Source: Muricea muricata
Taxonomy: Eukaryota; Cnidaria; Anthozoa; Malacalcyonacea; Plexauridae
Length of the DNA stretch: 64,000 nucleotides
Reading direction: 5' to 3'
Assembly: GCA_963855995.1 (NCBI GenBank)
Contig: OY979717.1
Location: 60,976,243 to 61,040,242, forward strand
Shown: one piece after another, positions 1-12,217 of the stretch
Numbering within the stretch: the stretch's first letter is position 1
How the letters are laid out: the number at the start of each line of letters is the position of its first letter
The notes under the pieces: model-generated
What the model was told of the DNA's origin: nothing
What the model saw: only the letters and a program-made list of their open reading frames with translations
Databases searched by the model: none
Translations under genes and position numbers: made by a program

Positions 1-3000
1 CTTGAATCTGTTGATAACTTTTACATCAGAGACGAAAAAGTTTTAGATATGACAGGTAGAATTTAATATTATTTAGTAACTTGAAACAAAATGCCAATGA
101 AGTTTATACACTTTCAGTACATTTCTCAATAGTAATATATTCTTTTGTATGATACTTTGTCTTGGAAATGCATTTGACATTTTTATTACGATATTTGCAC
201 CAGGGACAATTTCACATTTGTTTGGGGGGGGGGGTGCTTGTGCTACTGCTTGCTTTGATTTCGGAAAATAGTCTAGCAATACTTATATCGATCATGTTAT
301 TGTTTCGAGTGGCAATGTGTATGCTGAAACTCTGAACTCCTACAAGATATTCAATAACCATGTTTTTACAACATTTCATTTTTCTATGATCACTATTTTG
401 TTGGATTCTAATCTTATAATGCGAATTCATTATTAAGCACAGCTACTGAGGTATCTTACTATATGTAAACATATATTATACATGCACATAAGCGCAGTTA
501 GTAAAACAAATCCTATATTCCTAGTTGAGTTGAGGTAGTACTTATAGTCTCCCTGAGTACACTTCGTGTCATCACTCTCGTACGGAATCACCCTGGAAAA
601 GATTTTGGTCATGGAAGTGATAGATATCTATTATTATCTGGTAATGGGTGTGTGAAAATATTAAATTGCATGCAAACTTGCTAACATAATTTTTTTAATA
701 TTCTTCAGTTGAAGACCCAGTCGAGGATTTTGTTCGTTTACGTGATTATGTTGATGTTATGAAGTGTCGGTCTTTACCAGCATTTAAATCTGAAAATTTA
801 CGAAATGGTTTTTCTAAAGAAATGATCAACGAGGCAAGAAAACATCGAAAAATTAACCAGGTATATATAGTACTGGCTGTCATTCATAGTGTTTTTCAAA
901 TTCTATGTTTGTATAAAAATCCTTACTGGTCATTGGCAGCTTGTCAGGATTGAATGTTATAACAGCCATTGTCTACCACAATGCTTCTTTGAGCAGACAT
1001 AGCAAGTCAAAGTCGCCCCGACGGCTCGTGCCCTATACTTTTCGTCATGTGTGTTTTTTTACAGTATAGATGCGATAAGGAATCTTTTCTTCTTTGATTC
1101 CAGTCCCAAATTCGTAATGAGATTAAAGGCGGTACATTCCAAGACAGTTGGAAGCAAATCAATATTGTGCAGGCTCAAGCAGGGAGGAATTGGGGGGGGG
1201 GGGCATGATCCCCCAAGAAAATTTTGAAATCTAGAACCCCAGATTTTTGCAAAATTCCAAAGATAATAAAATACGTCGATTAAGATGAAACCAGTTGCAT
1301 TACAGCCAAAATATAACCAAAGATTTGCACTGATAAGAAGTTATTATTTACATTTTGTTTCTATAAAGCACGTTTCTACTGCAGTTACTATCAGTGCAAG
1401 CCTTGAAATAGCGCCGGACATCGCACATTTGTCCGGCTGAGAAGTCAAAATTCGGTTTTGTTCGGCACAACTTCCGTTCTGTCGGACATTTTGTCGGTGG
1501 ATTATTTTTTGCCACAAAAAATGAATTTGCCAAGCGCTCTATAGTTTTTCAGCGCAACCTAATGCAAGTGAGACGAGTAGAACTACCGTATGAAAACTTT
1601 CTAGGCTCCTGTCGTCGTTCCAGCGAGTCTCGTGGCTTTCAACTTCTATATGTACTGCTTCGGACATCTATATATCTAATTTAATTATTTTTTTTCTGTT
1701 TTACAATGCATGATGTCATGAAAAACTAGCGAATCAACAGTTGATCCGTGTCATATTGCTTGAAGATCTCCAGCGCTCATAACTGGAACACAATGTCCGG
1801 ATATTTTGTCCGGTGCACCGAAGATGTTGCCGGACAAAGTGTCCGTCAGCTGAAAATAATTATTGTCAGTCAGTCATAGACTAATTGCGAAACTTAGTAA
1901 CCGCGCCTTCGCGTGGCATGCAAACGAGGCTTGTTAATGCAAAAGCTCTATTTTTCTTGTTTACTTTTTCCGAATTTAAGAACGCGAGTCGCTTGGTTTT
2001 ACAGCATTTTTGGCTCGTTTTTTGCAAGTTTTCAGGTATTTTTCTCTTAGTTGGGTAAATCGTTATAATTGTTATCAGAATGGAAAGTTTTGTTTGTAAT
2101 TGACGTGTTTTTGTTGGATATTTTTAAACTTTTTTGTTGCTTCACGCCTGTGGAATTGTCATGGAAAATATGAACATGAAGTCAAGTAAGGTCACATGTT
2201 TCATCAGTTTTTTATAAAAAAAGTTTTTAGTTTTGCTGGTTCTGTAGACGGCTTGTTTTTAGACCCTTGGCCCATTTATAGCTCGTTATTTTTTCGTATA
2301 TCCCGTATAAATATTGCCTTTGTATTTTCCACGTTCATCAGCATTGATGATTTTTATGTTTTTTACGTGTTAAATTACAGTTTGATAGACTGAATATGAA
2401 TGCAAAAGTACAAATATCAAAGCAAACTTAAGTTATGCCTTCAGGGTTAAATATTTATTGAATTTGTATTCATGTGATCATTCATGTGATTGATTGTCTA
2501 TGATGTGATATACATACAACAAAACAAGAAAGTTAACTAAAAAACAGGATTTTATTATGTCGACTTATCGTATTTACAGCCATAATAAAACCGTAAAATC
2601 TATAAAATGATTCATGTAGAAGGTGTTATTCCGATATTTGTACCTTTTTGTTAAAATCTAGTCGATAAAATTGTATTTTTTAAGTTATAAACATTTTTGT
2701 GACGAACTTGAAAGATACATTTAGCAATATTTATACGGGATAGAAGAAAAAATAATGATTTATAAATGCGCCAGGGGTTTGAAAACAAACTGTCTACAGA
2801 GCAAGCAAAACTGGAAAAGTTTAGTAAAAAAGCTGATGAAATATGTGAACTTACTTGACTTCATGTTCATATTTTCCATGACAATTGCACAGGCGTGAAG
2901 CAACAGTAAAGTTAACAATATCCAACAAAAACACGTTAATTGCCAACAAAATTTCCCACTCTGATGAAAATTGTAACGATTTACCAAATTAACGGAAAAC

Positions 3001-4358
3001 TTATGTGAAAACGTGTTAAAATCTAGTCAAAATTGTTGCAAAACCCGGAGACTCGCGTTTTGAAATTCGGAAAAAGTAATCAAGAGAAATAGAGCTTTTG
3101 CATAACAAGCCTCGTTTTCATGCCACGCGAAGGCGCGGTTACTAAGTTTCGCAATTGGTCTATTAGTCACAGCATCAATAGTTTGTAGCTTTGTAGTGAA
3201 TATTTGAGCGCAAGTCTGGGTTCTTTCATTGCTTTTACGAAATTCGAGAAGCCACTGAGCTCCGTGGTTGTGCCTCTCACCAATGTGAAACCATGTCAGG
3301 TGTACATTTGGTATTTTATGTGAGTTGAGTTCTCGCAGTTGATTTCTGCTCTGCTTCGTGGGGGTTTTTCTGGGTACTCCGGTTCTCCTGCCTCCCTAAA
3401 ACTCAACGCATATAGGACAACCGAGGGCCACTAGATTATCAGTATCTGTACTGATACTGTCACCTGTTACCCTCGTGAAATAAAGTCGCTAACCTTAACT
3501 AACCTTGTCTCTAGCCCGCTCCTATGCGTTCTTGAATAACCCACGGTAAGTTCAAGTCTAATCATAGATCTACCCCGTTAAAAAGTGGTTTCTTTCTTTA
3601 GCATCAGTGTCGGAGGGTTTATGAAATTCTTCGACTTGGAGCTACTGATCCAAACAATGCTGAAGAATATCGACAATATCGTTTAGAAATTAAAAAGAGA
3701 CTCAACGCACCATTTCAGGTATAGTATAATTGTGTTTGGTATTTAAGCACGATAAGTCTCGATCTCATCTGCTCGACTCAAAAAGCGAGTGATCAACATA
3801 CCTGTGACGTACGATGACAATTTTATGAAGTCAAATGAAGCCGAGTTATACATCCATACGCATTTTTACTTCAATGTTTAATAGCTTACAAAATTGATTA
3901 AGTTAATTAAACAGCGATCATTCAAACCATGGGTGATATAAGTCTAGTGTTCACATCTTTTTTTGGCCATGATTGCTGAAACAACTTTTAATAGTTGCAA
4001 TTGTAAACGAACCTTTACAGATTCAAAAATGATTAAGTCGTGGGAACGACGCCTGAAAATAGCGATAAAAATTATCACCGAGAAAAGCTTATTATTGTAT
4101 TATTTTTTTCTACAACTTACATTGCATAAGATGTACATGTACAAATAAGCATTGAAGTTTTTGCAAAATGACTTATATTTGCATGTTTAGAAAGGCAAGG
4201 CCGATCTCGAAAAGCTCCGCTGCGTATTGACTCCCGAAGAGTACGCTACTGCAGTTGCTAACATGCAACAACGAGAACAGTTAAATGTACTCGAGGAAAG
4301 CTACCAAGAAACTGTTAAACACTACAAAAGAATCCTAGAAAGAATCGCTGCGACGTAA
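1..4358 (+). CDS. HAT1: Histone acetyltransferase type B catalytic subunit, C-terminal exons (partial)
   Basis: Four exons in phase: 1-55 (cut by the window edge), 709-860, 3602-3718, 4191-4358, stop TAA at 4356-4358, giving 163 residues. The protein matches the C-terminal part of animal HAT1: the VLDMT-VEDP segment is where the family keeps its catalytic Glu/Asp pair (human AEDPS), followed by FVRLRDYVDV, then RRVYEILRLG, YRQYRLEIKKRL and a final coiled stretch ending YKRILERIAAT. HAT1 acetylates newly made histone H4 (K5 and K12) together with an RbAp46/48-type partner, in cytosol and nucleus. All junctions are GT-AG; VEDP is completed across the first junction. The CoA-binding N-terminal part lies before the window. 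Intron 861-3601 holds a foldback element. Expression is not inferable. The family assignment rests on long, ordered similarity. Confidence 0.93.
1879..3160. mobile_element. Foldback element with arms of about 520 bp, TA target duplication
   Basis: The left arm (1879 to about 2400) is the inverted complement of the right arm (about 2640-3160). Both ends read GA(C/C)(T/C)AATTGCGAAAC inward, and the similarity runs through GCGCCTTCGCGTGGCATG, GTCATGGAAAATATGAA and CCCGTATAAATATTG. The arms differ by scattered substitutions and small indels, so the copy is not recent. TA flanks both ends (1877-1878 and 3161-3162), which suits a Tc1/mariner-type or related mover. There is no transposase reading frame; ORFs inside are arm coincidences. 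It lies in a HAT1 intron and could form a very long hairpin in the pre-mRNA. Confidence 0.85.
3340..3510 (-). repeat. SINE-like interspersed repeat fragment
   Basis: The segment GGGTACTCCGGTTCTCCTGCC at about 3371-3391 is the reverse of GGAAACCAGAGTACCCGGAGG found at about 52836-52856. A motif of this kind (GGAGGAAACC-GAGTACCCGGAG) recurs in many aquatic invertebrate genomes. Boundaries are estimates and no tail or target duplication was identified. Confidence 0.4.
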
Positions 4359-7300
4359 AGCGTAAGTGGAATTCAGTGATAACTTGTAGGTAAGCTGAAT
4401 ATTAACTACTTGTAGGTAATTACATAGGTATTAGCAATTAACAATTGTGTTTCGACGATATTATATTGTATATCCGCTGGACAGTTAACCCTGGTGCGCT
4501 GGCTTAGATAAAATTTTTCCTGATAATGTATTGCAGTGGTAAGACGGTAGAACCGAAAAGCACCATAAAGCAATGGAAATATAACCATTATTAAAGACTC
4601 GTATATATAGTCATTAGACAGTTTGATTTAATCAACTGACATTTATGGTGAAATGTTTTTGCTTTAAAATACCTGTCTAGTAGAAAAACAATAGCTCTCC
4701 ACTTTTGGCATAGAAATTGTCAATACTGTACCACGCACTCCGTTTTTCAATATATTATACGCTATGAAACTTCAAATTTAACTAAATAGTCAGAAACGTC
4801 ATGTCGAGACCAGAGGGATGAATGTAAATGAGTACGTCATGTGTTCCAGCATGCTTCGCGAGAATCGCTGTGGGGGAATGTAGCAAGTATTCCACGCCGT
4901 GCTTGTCTGCTTAGCGCATGCCTGAGCCAATAAGGTCCATTGCAGCATGAATAATTTCAATGTATAAACATAGCTATGATAATATTAGAAGCTGGAACTT
5001 CAACTATTCGGTTGAGTTTCTTATTAATTTTTTGTTCTTGATCTTTCCACTATAGCCTTTTCTAGGAAGGGGTCACTTTTTGTTACAAATTAATCAATCG
5101 CTCGACAAATTTTCGTTCGCTTTCTAAATATTTTTCTTGCACGTGGTTTTCAAATTTCAGCCAAGTCAAAAGCAAAGCTTTAGTGTGGTTGGCACTAACG
5201 GCGTAAATGACTGACGTTTACATTCATGACTTTTCATCGTGTTGAACTTTGATTCATAATTATGATGTTATTGAGTAAATTACGTGTTGACATCTCCGAC
5301 ACGCGATTACAAGCCTCCCTCTTTGCTCTAAAATAATTCATTAATTACCTCGCAGCATGTTTCTACCGGTCCAAGAGAGCCTCCTCTTTTGTACAACCAA
5401 TTCAAACGGAAACTTTTGAAATGTTTAGATCCATGCTGGTGTTAATTCATTCTTCACAGTTTGTGAATTTTGTGCTCATTTTCCCTACTGTCAAAGCTCA
5501 TCAAAACCCCTATCGCTCTTATCGCCGCAGTACTAAATATGGTGTTCATTGTGCGCGTTATCGCCACAACAGGCACGCGTTTGTAAAATACATTTAATGG
5601 TTGTTCGGACCATTTAAGGTGAAACTTGCCTTTGATGTTATGTTTACTTCTGTCAGCATGTTCCACAGGAAGTTTCATTAAATTTCCCTCTCACAGTGAC
5701 CGCAATAGACGCCTACTGATCCAGTGTTTGTTATAACAACTATAAAACATTTTTATCTACTTCTTTGAGCCGAAAATCATTAAATTTTGCTCTTCAATTG
5801 CAGCAGTAGACGCCTACCGATCCAGTGTTTGCTGTTACCACCGTAAGCGTTTTCTGCGTGCCTAAAATGTAAAAGATGTTTTCCATGAATTTTCAAGGTT
5901 TCTTTAAAAGTTTTTGCCGATGTTGTGGATGCACCCGATCCGAATGTTGCAGCCCAGTAAGATTATTATCAGATTATTGTATCCAATAAATTATTGGAAT
6001 TATCGCGGTTAGGGTAAGGTTTTTTGGGTCAGGGTTCATTTTATATGCATGAAATGATGATTCAATAAGTATTGGAATTATCAAACGTTATAACCAGTCA
6101 TTTTATTGGGTTACAACGTTCTATGGGTTGGTGGATAAGAACGTGCATGTCCTATCCTATCTTACTCTTTGACGTTTCGTGTTTCCGTCGTACTTATACC
6201 TACGCACTAAATCTTTTATCTTCCCGTGTCTTATCGTTTCTAATTTTCCAGTTATGTTAATTTACATTGATAATGACTTATTAATGATTGTTTCCCAATC
6301 TTTATGTCACCATATTAATTAGTTTGCGTTCAATCTAGAAAAAACCTGTTCATAAAAATTAACAATGGGTGTAGTTCTTGAACATTCCTGACTCTCTGCG
6401 CGACTGAACGTCGCACTAGTGTATAAGAAACGAGACATCTGCTAAGAAATGACTTTAAACATGTGTGTACATATGTACATGAATTCATTCAAAACACGAA
6501 CTGTTTGTCGGTCAAGGCTGAAGATTGACTCTTGAGATGCTTGCGAAAGCAATATAGACCTTGTGATTAGAATTTACCTAATGGCCTCGTTTCCGTGGTT
6601 GTTTTATTTTTTCCGAGTAGTCTTCTTTGAATGTTGGATCTCCTGTGTTTGCTCACGTGTCTAAAGTTTATCAGTCAAAAACATATAAGCAGACTATGTT
6701 TACTCAGATGATTGCCATCTTACTAATTGCATAACAACAGGGTTTAGAAAAAAGTAGACAATTTTGAAACGGCTCTCGCCCTTGAATGCACCTTGAAGTA
6801 CGACGTTTTTTTATTAATATACATTGCTTGGTTACTTGTATGTGAATAAACGAAAATGTTCTGAAATTCAAATGTTTCAAACCCATGGGGGTGCGTATTT
6901 TCGTACACATTAAAAGTGGGTTGCGCACGGAATTAGAATGCTTACAAGTAATTTTAAAATTTAAAAGCCCTTCAAAACGTTACGCGAACGTATTTTTTTC
7001 TGAACAAGAATCGTTTTTGTAAAGAAAAGTTCTAATTTTAATTGAATGCCTTTGGATTTGTATGCAAATAAGGTAAATGCATATATTAAGCATGTACAAA
7101 GCTGATTTTGATAAAAATGTGGAAGTTCGTGCAATGTTTTGAATGGCAAATTGTCTGAAATTTTGAGCAATACACCACCCGACAAATTTTTCATCTAGCA
7201 AGTCAAAATTACATTTTAAGCATTTACGTTTTGTGCGCAAGGCATATTTAATATTGAAGTTTTAAATTTCTTATTTTTTAAAGTTTATTCTACATTACAA

Positions 7301-7776
7301 GTACCTAACCAATCTATTTTAATAAAAAACTTCCCACATTGAGGCGCTTCCCGAAATGGAGAGCGATTTCAGATTTGTCTACAATTTTTCATACACCCTG
7401 TATACATTTTCATGGGACTGTAGCTCAACCCGCTTACCCGTATTGCTGCTGGTTAGAAATTGGAAAACTCTGAAAATATGTCTACACAGTATTGTAGTTT
7501 TCTTGCACGGAGCTCATAGAAATGTATAATATAACTAAAGAGATATATTCATGCATCAAATATCAAACTTTTTACAGTTCGACCATCGAGTTCGATCACA
7601 TTCATGCACATGGGAAAAGCATTAGCGTGGTTAGCTCGACGATTTGGTCCTGGTATGCAAATATGTTCGTGTTCATTGACTTTGAAAACAACAATTTCTA
7701 AAGAAATGAATAATGAAATTGATTTGAAATTTGCATAATGGGACTAAATTGTTGTTCTGGAAACACCACTGGGGAA

Positions 7777-7921
7777 CAGGGTTGCCAGATTGCATGAATA
7801 AATTAGCCAAACTTTTAACAATGATCTTTGTTTTTCATTGTATTTGCCTTTTGTTTTCTTTGTTTTTTTGACAGCACTAATGATGGTTTGGCTTAATTAT
7901 TCAAGAAATCTGGCAACCCTG
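7777..7921. mobile_element. hAT-like MITE, CAGGGTTGCCAGATT termini, 8-bp TSD
   Basis: 145-bp palindromic element. Termini CAGGGTTGCCAGATT and AATCTGGCAACCCTG are exact inverted repeats, with further subterminal pairing (AATTAGCCAAAC against GTTTGGCTTAATTA). A perfect 8-bp target duplication CTGGGGAA flanks it (7769-7776 and 7922-7929). An 8-bp duplication with a CAG start is the hAT signature. It has no coding capacity. Confidence 0.93.
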
Positions 7922-8376
7922 CTGGGGAACAATGCAAGAATAGGTGATGTGCACATTAATCAACTCAACATTTACCGAATCTGCAATTCTTTTGTATCAA
8001 AGCTGCAAAATGAAGGCATTGTTTATTTATTATTTATACTTGATCTAAATCTCCATCTTGAACTCTTGAAATGCATATAGCGTTCCAACTATAAGGCATT
8101 TTAAAAGATTTCAAAACTCTTGTCTTTCTTGAATTAGAAATGGTATATTTGTGTTGTAAAATAAATTAAATATTGCATAACAATACACAAAATCTTGTAA
8201 ACCTTATAGGATATATATGAATAAGTTCAAATAAGTTTTCGTTATATATTAAAAATTGAACTTGTCCTATCATTTGTTCCAAGATTTCAAATCTCATCAA
8301 ACATTTGCAACTAAATGCCTTTTAATTTATATGATACTTGGTACATTTTATTTGTACTAGAGTTGTAAGTTAGTAC

Positions 8377-8531
8377 CAGTGGCGTAGCCAGCTTCGATAA
8401 TTGGAGGGGCGAATATTCATATTTTTGTGTTCACAGACCTTAAAAACAATCGATTTCAAAAGAAATTAATGATGCAAAACATGATACATGAATATTCGCC
8501 CCTCCAACTATAGACGCTGGCTACGCCACTG
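8377..8531. mobile_element. hAT-like MITE, CAGTGGCGTAGCCAGC termini, 8-bp TSD
   Basis: 155-bp element with 16-bp exact terminal inverted repeats CAGTGGCGTAGCCAGC, subterminal pairing of GGAGGGGCGAATATTCAT with its complement, and a perfect 8-bp duplication GTTAGTAC (8369-8376 and 8532-8539). Termini and duplication length are those of hAT superfamily non-autonomous elements. Confidence 0.95.
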
Positions 8532-9051
8532 GTTAGTACACAGACAACTTCCACATTCCGTGAAGATTGTCAGCAGGTTCATGCCCTATTTTAGTTGTTA
8601 GGAGACTTTTATTATGAATCGTTGCTTACTACCTGACAATACTATCGTTAGAAACGTGGAAGTTCTCTCGATAATTTCCATTTCTTTCATTTGCACGACC
8701 AAATGGGAAATGCCGCCATCTTGGATATAGTACGTGACGTCGCAATCAAGCTAAAATTTGGCACGCTGCTTTTATTCCTAATGTTTTAATGTGCAGAAAC
8801 GTTGGCGTATCACCTGCGTTATTTTTGTGCCGTCAATATTTCTATGCTGAATTTCGTTGAGTTTTGGTCGTGAATTAAGTATGAAAAAGAAAGATATGCC
8901 TAGTGTAACTACTATTTGTTCATAACCGTGTCCCACTTTTGGCATCTATATCTATACCAAAACATTGTACAGTGAGACTGCCAAATTGTTCTCGTTTCGT
9001 TGTGTATATAGTGTCATTATATTTTTACATGTATTCACACTGATCACATCC

Positions 9052-12000
9052 TCAACAGTTTTTAATTCCTGCCCAACGACAGATTCTTCTAATCTTAGGA
9101 GGTGTCAGTTTGTTAATAATAGCATAAGAATGCGTGGCGTAAGAGTGTGATGGTCTTCTGCACCGAGCGATGACAGTCGCACATACTACACCTGTTACAA
9201 AATGTTCTCCCGAATCAGATGACTCGTATACTCCTGATCCAGAACTGCCCTCTGACGCGCTGCATCTACCGAAAAGTATCTTTCGATGATACTGCTCTTC
9301 TTCCACAGGACAGGCAGAATGCCACATTATGCCTCTTTTGTTTGCTGGGTAACCATTGAACTTGACAGTTGAGCCTACGCGGTCTTTGCTTACTTTAGGT
9401 TTGAAATATTTCAGTTTGTGTGGATGTTTTAGCTTCAACACGGCATAGTCTGCATCAAGAGAGCCCATGTGTTTTTTGCTACCTTTCAATTTTTTCCATT
9501 GTTTAGAAATCTTAATATCTGTGATCTTCCTCCAGGCAAACTTGCCATCTCCTTTCGGCAATCCTAAAAATACCGTAAAACAGTCGAACAGTTACTATAC
9601 ATCGAAACTCGTTTCAGATTCGTCGGAGAAACTTTAACTGGAGATTTACGTCCTACGATTTGAAATTTTTATTTAGTCTCCTGAAACGATTTTTTAGTTC
9701 ATTTACAAACGTCGGCAGAGCTTCATGTAACGCATGTTGTGTTGTGATTTTTCAACCGTTTCGTATAAAAGCTAGTGTCAAAGGGCTTTACAACCGAGGA
9801 AAAAAATTTGAAATGCTTGAGGCCGCGAAACGCTTGAAAAATCGCTGACTTGTGGATAATGTTATCAGGTAAATTTGTATAAACGACCCCATGCAGAATT
9901 GTAAACAGAATTGAACAAGTCATTTGAGTATCTATTTCTGACACGATTTTAATACTCACGTGTGAGATCATGCTAATCTAAAAAACCAACATGAACGCTG
10001 AAAATAAAGTTGGTTATCAACTCAGCAAGATCACTACGCAATGCCGCAGAAAATTTTATTATTATGTACACTCGGCTGTTTCTGTAATTCACTCTTAGTA
10101 TCTTATTGATAACAGACAAACATGCATTTCCAACATGCCTTTACAAGCAAACATGCATTTCTATGAATTATATGCGAGGTTCAAACACTAAACTGTGAAA
10201 GAGTGATGGTAAAATGAAACACTATAGCACTATCGAGTGTATAATTGCATAATCCAGCGTTACAATATATAGATTTCATTCTGGTTTCACAATGACTTTG
10301 AAATAGAGTCGAAATATCACCATAAAACTGTTGTCTTGTTGTTAACAGCTCATACCTTGAGTTTACAAGATGTTGTTTTTCGGGGTATGTTTTTTCTTAG
10401 ATTTCATTGGATACTTTAAGATTTCTCTTTTGCTCTATAATTTTGTAAAATTGGGGTAAAGTATTGCTATTGCCCATTTCTTAACCTTGGCCTAGTGTAG
10501 CAAACAGAGAAACAAAAAGAATACTTAAAATCGTCAAAATTTTTGCGACTTGCATCAAACGTGATATTAATTGACATATCTAATTCGTAGATTATATTAC
10601 ATATTTCCTAATGATGCAAACCTCCTCAGAATATGGATATTTATAGAACCAAAGAGCTGCTGATATATTGTGTTGCATGATGCGCTGTTCTCACTTCAAA
10701 AGCCTTGTCATTTAAGCAGCCGCTTGTCGCCTCGGCTTATCTTTTGCGATTTCGTTATTGAATTGTCGACTGGCGGGACGAAAATTGTTGATAACATTTC
10801 GACTGTTATGTCAAACTATAGTTAGCGGACTTTCTTGCAAAACAATCTACAAAATGTTTGAGAGAGTATACCTGTATATACTGTATTTGTGCATAAAACT
10901 TATCCCAATGTATTCATTTTAGAATAATTATATAAACGATTATAGCTATATAGCGCACAATCTTGATATCTGATGCAATTTTATAGCATATATTTGATCG
11001 TTTACCAAATTGAATCGTATTAATTTTAATGCCATACAAAATTAGAATTTCAACGAATGAAAAGGATATGTAGCATATACATGTACGAAAGGAATATTCC
11101 ACCTTTTCCTGTGTTGATCAAACATAGTCTACTAGCAGTGTAATTATAAATCAATAACTTGCAAGAGATAATAAAGATTGATCATAGACATAAGTTATTC
11201 CCCTACAATGTGAATAATAATAATTTCTTCTATACGAAGCCACGTAGATTTCCGTTCCTTTTTACCAGGAATTTTAGCTAGCAAACTATAAGCAATTTAT
11301 TTCAGTATATATTACTATAAGCATCTTCATTCTTCTTTAAAACAATAATTCATGAGGGTCTCATTTGAGAAGAAAAAAACGTTGGTAACGTGTGTTGTGC
11401 GGTAACCTTTCTTACGTAAGACGTATCATTATCGTATTTATTAACGCAAGCAAGTTTCCCAAAAGGCACTTGTATCTAATATAAGAAGCTAATATATATA
11501 ATAAGCTTATTATAGTTTCTATGTATAGGGCTGGTGCTGCATAGCAGTGCAGATTAAATCTGATTAAAATATATAGATGATGAGAAACATAATATTAATT
11601 TACATCAGAATAATTAAAAAAAAATTCACGCAATTTATCTATTTCATGATCTGGATTTGATAAACCGTGTATGACTGACAAAACGCGCGTAGATTTCGCT
11701 TGCTGACATCATCATTATGGCGAGATGAAAAAATCAAATCCGCTTACCAACTCTAATTTTTGAAAGTTTGTGACGATACGCTCTGCCATCATGCACACAG
11801 TGTGCGGCCGAAAGAACATGACTTTCACTAATTAATGTTCCACTGCAAAAGTTGCCAATACGCACTGCTCCTTGGTATGGAAGTGATCTGCGTTTAGCAG
11901 ATGAGACCATTTCAAACACGATATTATTGAGTTTTGTCGATCTTCTTCTTCTCGAGAAGTTTGATCCAATATCGGCGCTTTCCTCCATGAGAGACTCAAG

Positions 12001-12217
12001 ATCAAGCAGTGGAATAAGACTGTACGCTGCAACGTTATCTGTCGAAATATCCCATGATAACTGTGATTCCTTTTCTTGTACACCGGACGACGCATTCAAC
12101 GGTAGAGCATGGATTGTTTTGACTTCAGCAAACATTAACAGATTTACCAAAATAAATGTTGCAACCACAAACGAAGCCTTGCGCTGGTCTATCATCTTGC
12201 GTTGCGGAATTTCCAAC
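9052..12217 (-). CDS. PRSS23-like secreted serine protease
   Basis: Two coding exons on the minus strand: 12195-11748 and 9563-9052 (960 nt, 319 residues), joined phase 1 across a 2.2-kb intron. The first coding exon starts after an acceptor at 12218-12219, so a 5' UTR intron is likely; the ATG at 12195 is the first in frame after it. The protein has a signal peptide (about 1-30, hydrophobic 9-23), a propeptide, a dibasic furin-like RRRR (82-85) and a trypsin-fold domain. The catalytic triad is His132 (SAAHC), Asp188 (DADYAVLKL) and Ser257 in GSSGSG. This GxSGSG in place of GDSGG, the CSGTLI start and the late ICRWAGIKNC end match vertebrate PRSS23/PRSS35; the Ser is kept, so it should be active, unlike PRSS35. 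Role: extracellular proteolysis; substrate unknown. Confidence 0.9.
9564..11747 (-). other. Intron of the PRSS23-like gene
   Basis: Donor GTAAGC on the minus strand at 11747-11742, acceptor AG at 9565-9564. AT-rich, no exon and no clear mobile element recognised in it. Confidence 0.75.

Larger units (their letters stand above)
861..3601 (+). other. HAT1 intron with transposon relics
   Basis: Intron between the second and third HAT1 exons in the window, donor GT at 861 and acceptor AG at 3600-3601. It holds a poly-G run near 1192-1203, a cluster of GTCCGG/CCGGAC motifs in both orientations (about 1410-1490 and 1790-1845), a foldback element (1879-3160) and a SINE-like segment (about 3340-3510). 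No coding exon was seen. Confidence 0.7.
4359..9051. other. Intergenic region between HAT1 and the PRSS23-like gene
   Basis: About 4.7 kb with no supported exon on either strand. It contains a direct repeat of a ~35-base segment (GACGCCTAC-GATCCAGTGTTTG at about 5709 and 5810, about 100 bases apart), a loose duplication around TATTGGAATTATC (about 5990 and 6070), and two hAT-like MITEs. Short ORFs here have no recognisable domain. Confidence 0.6.
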
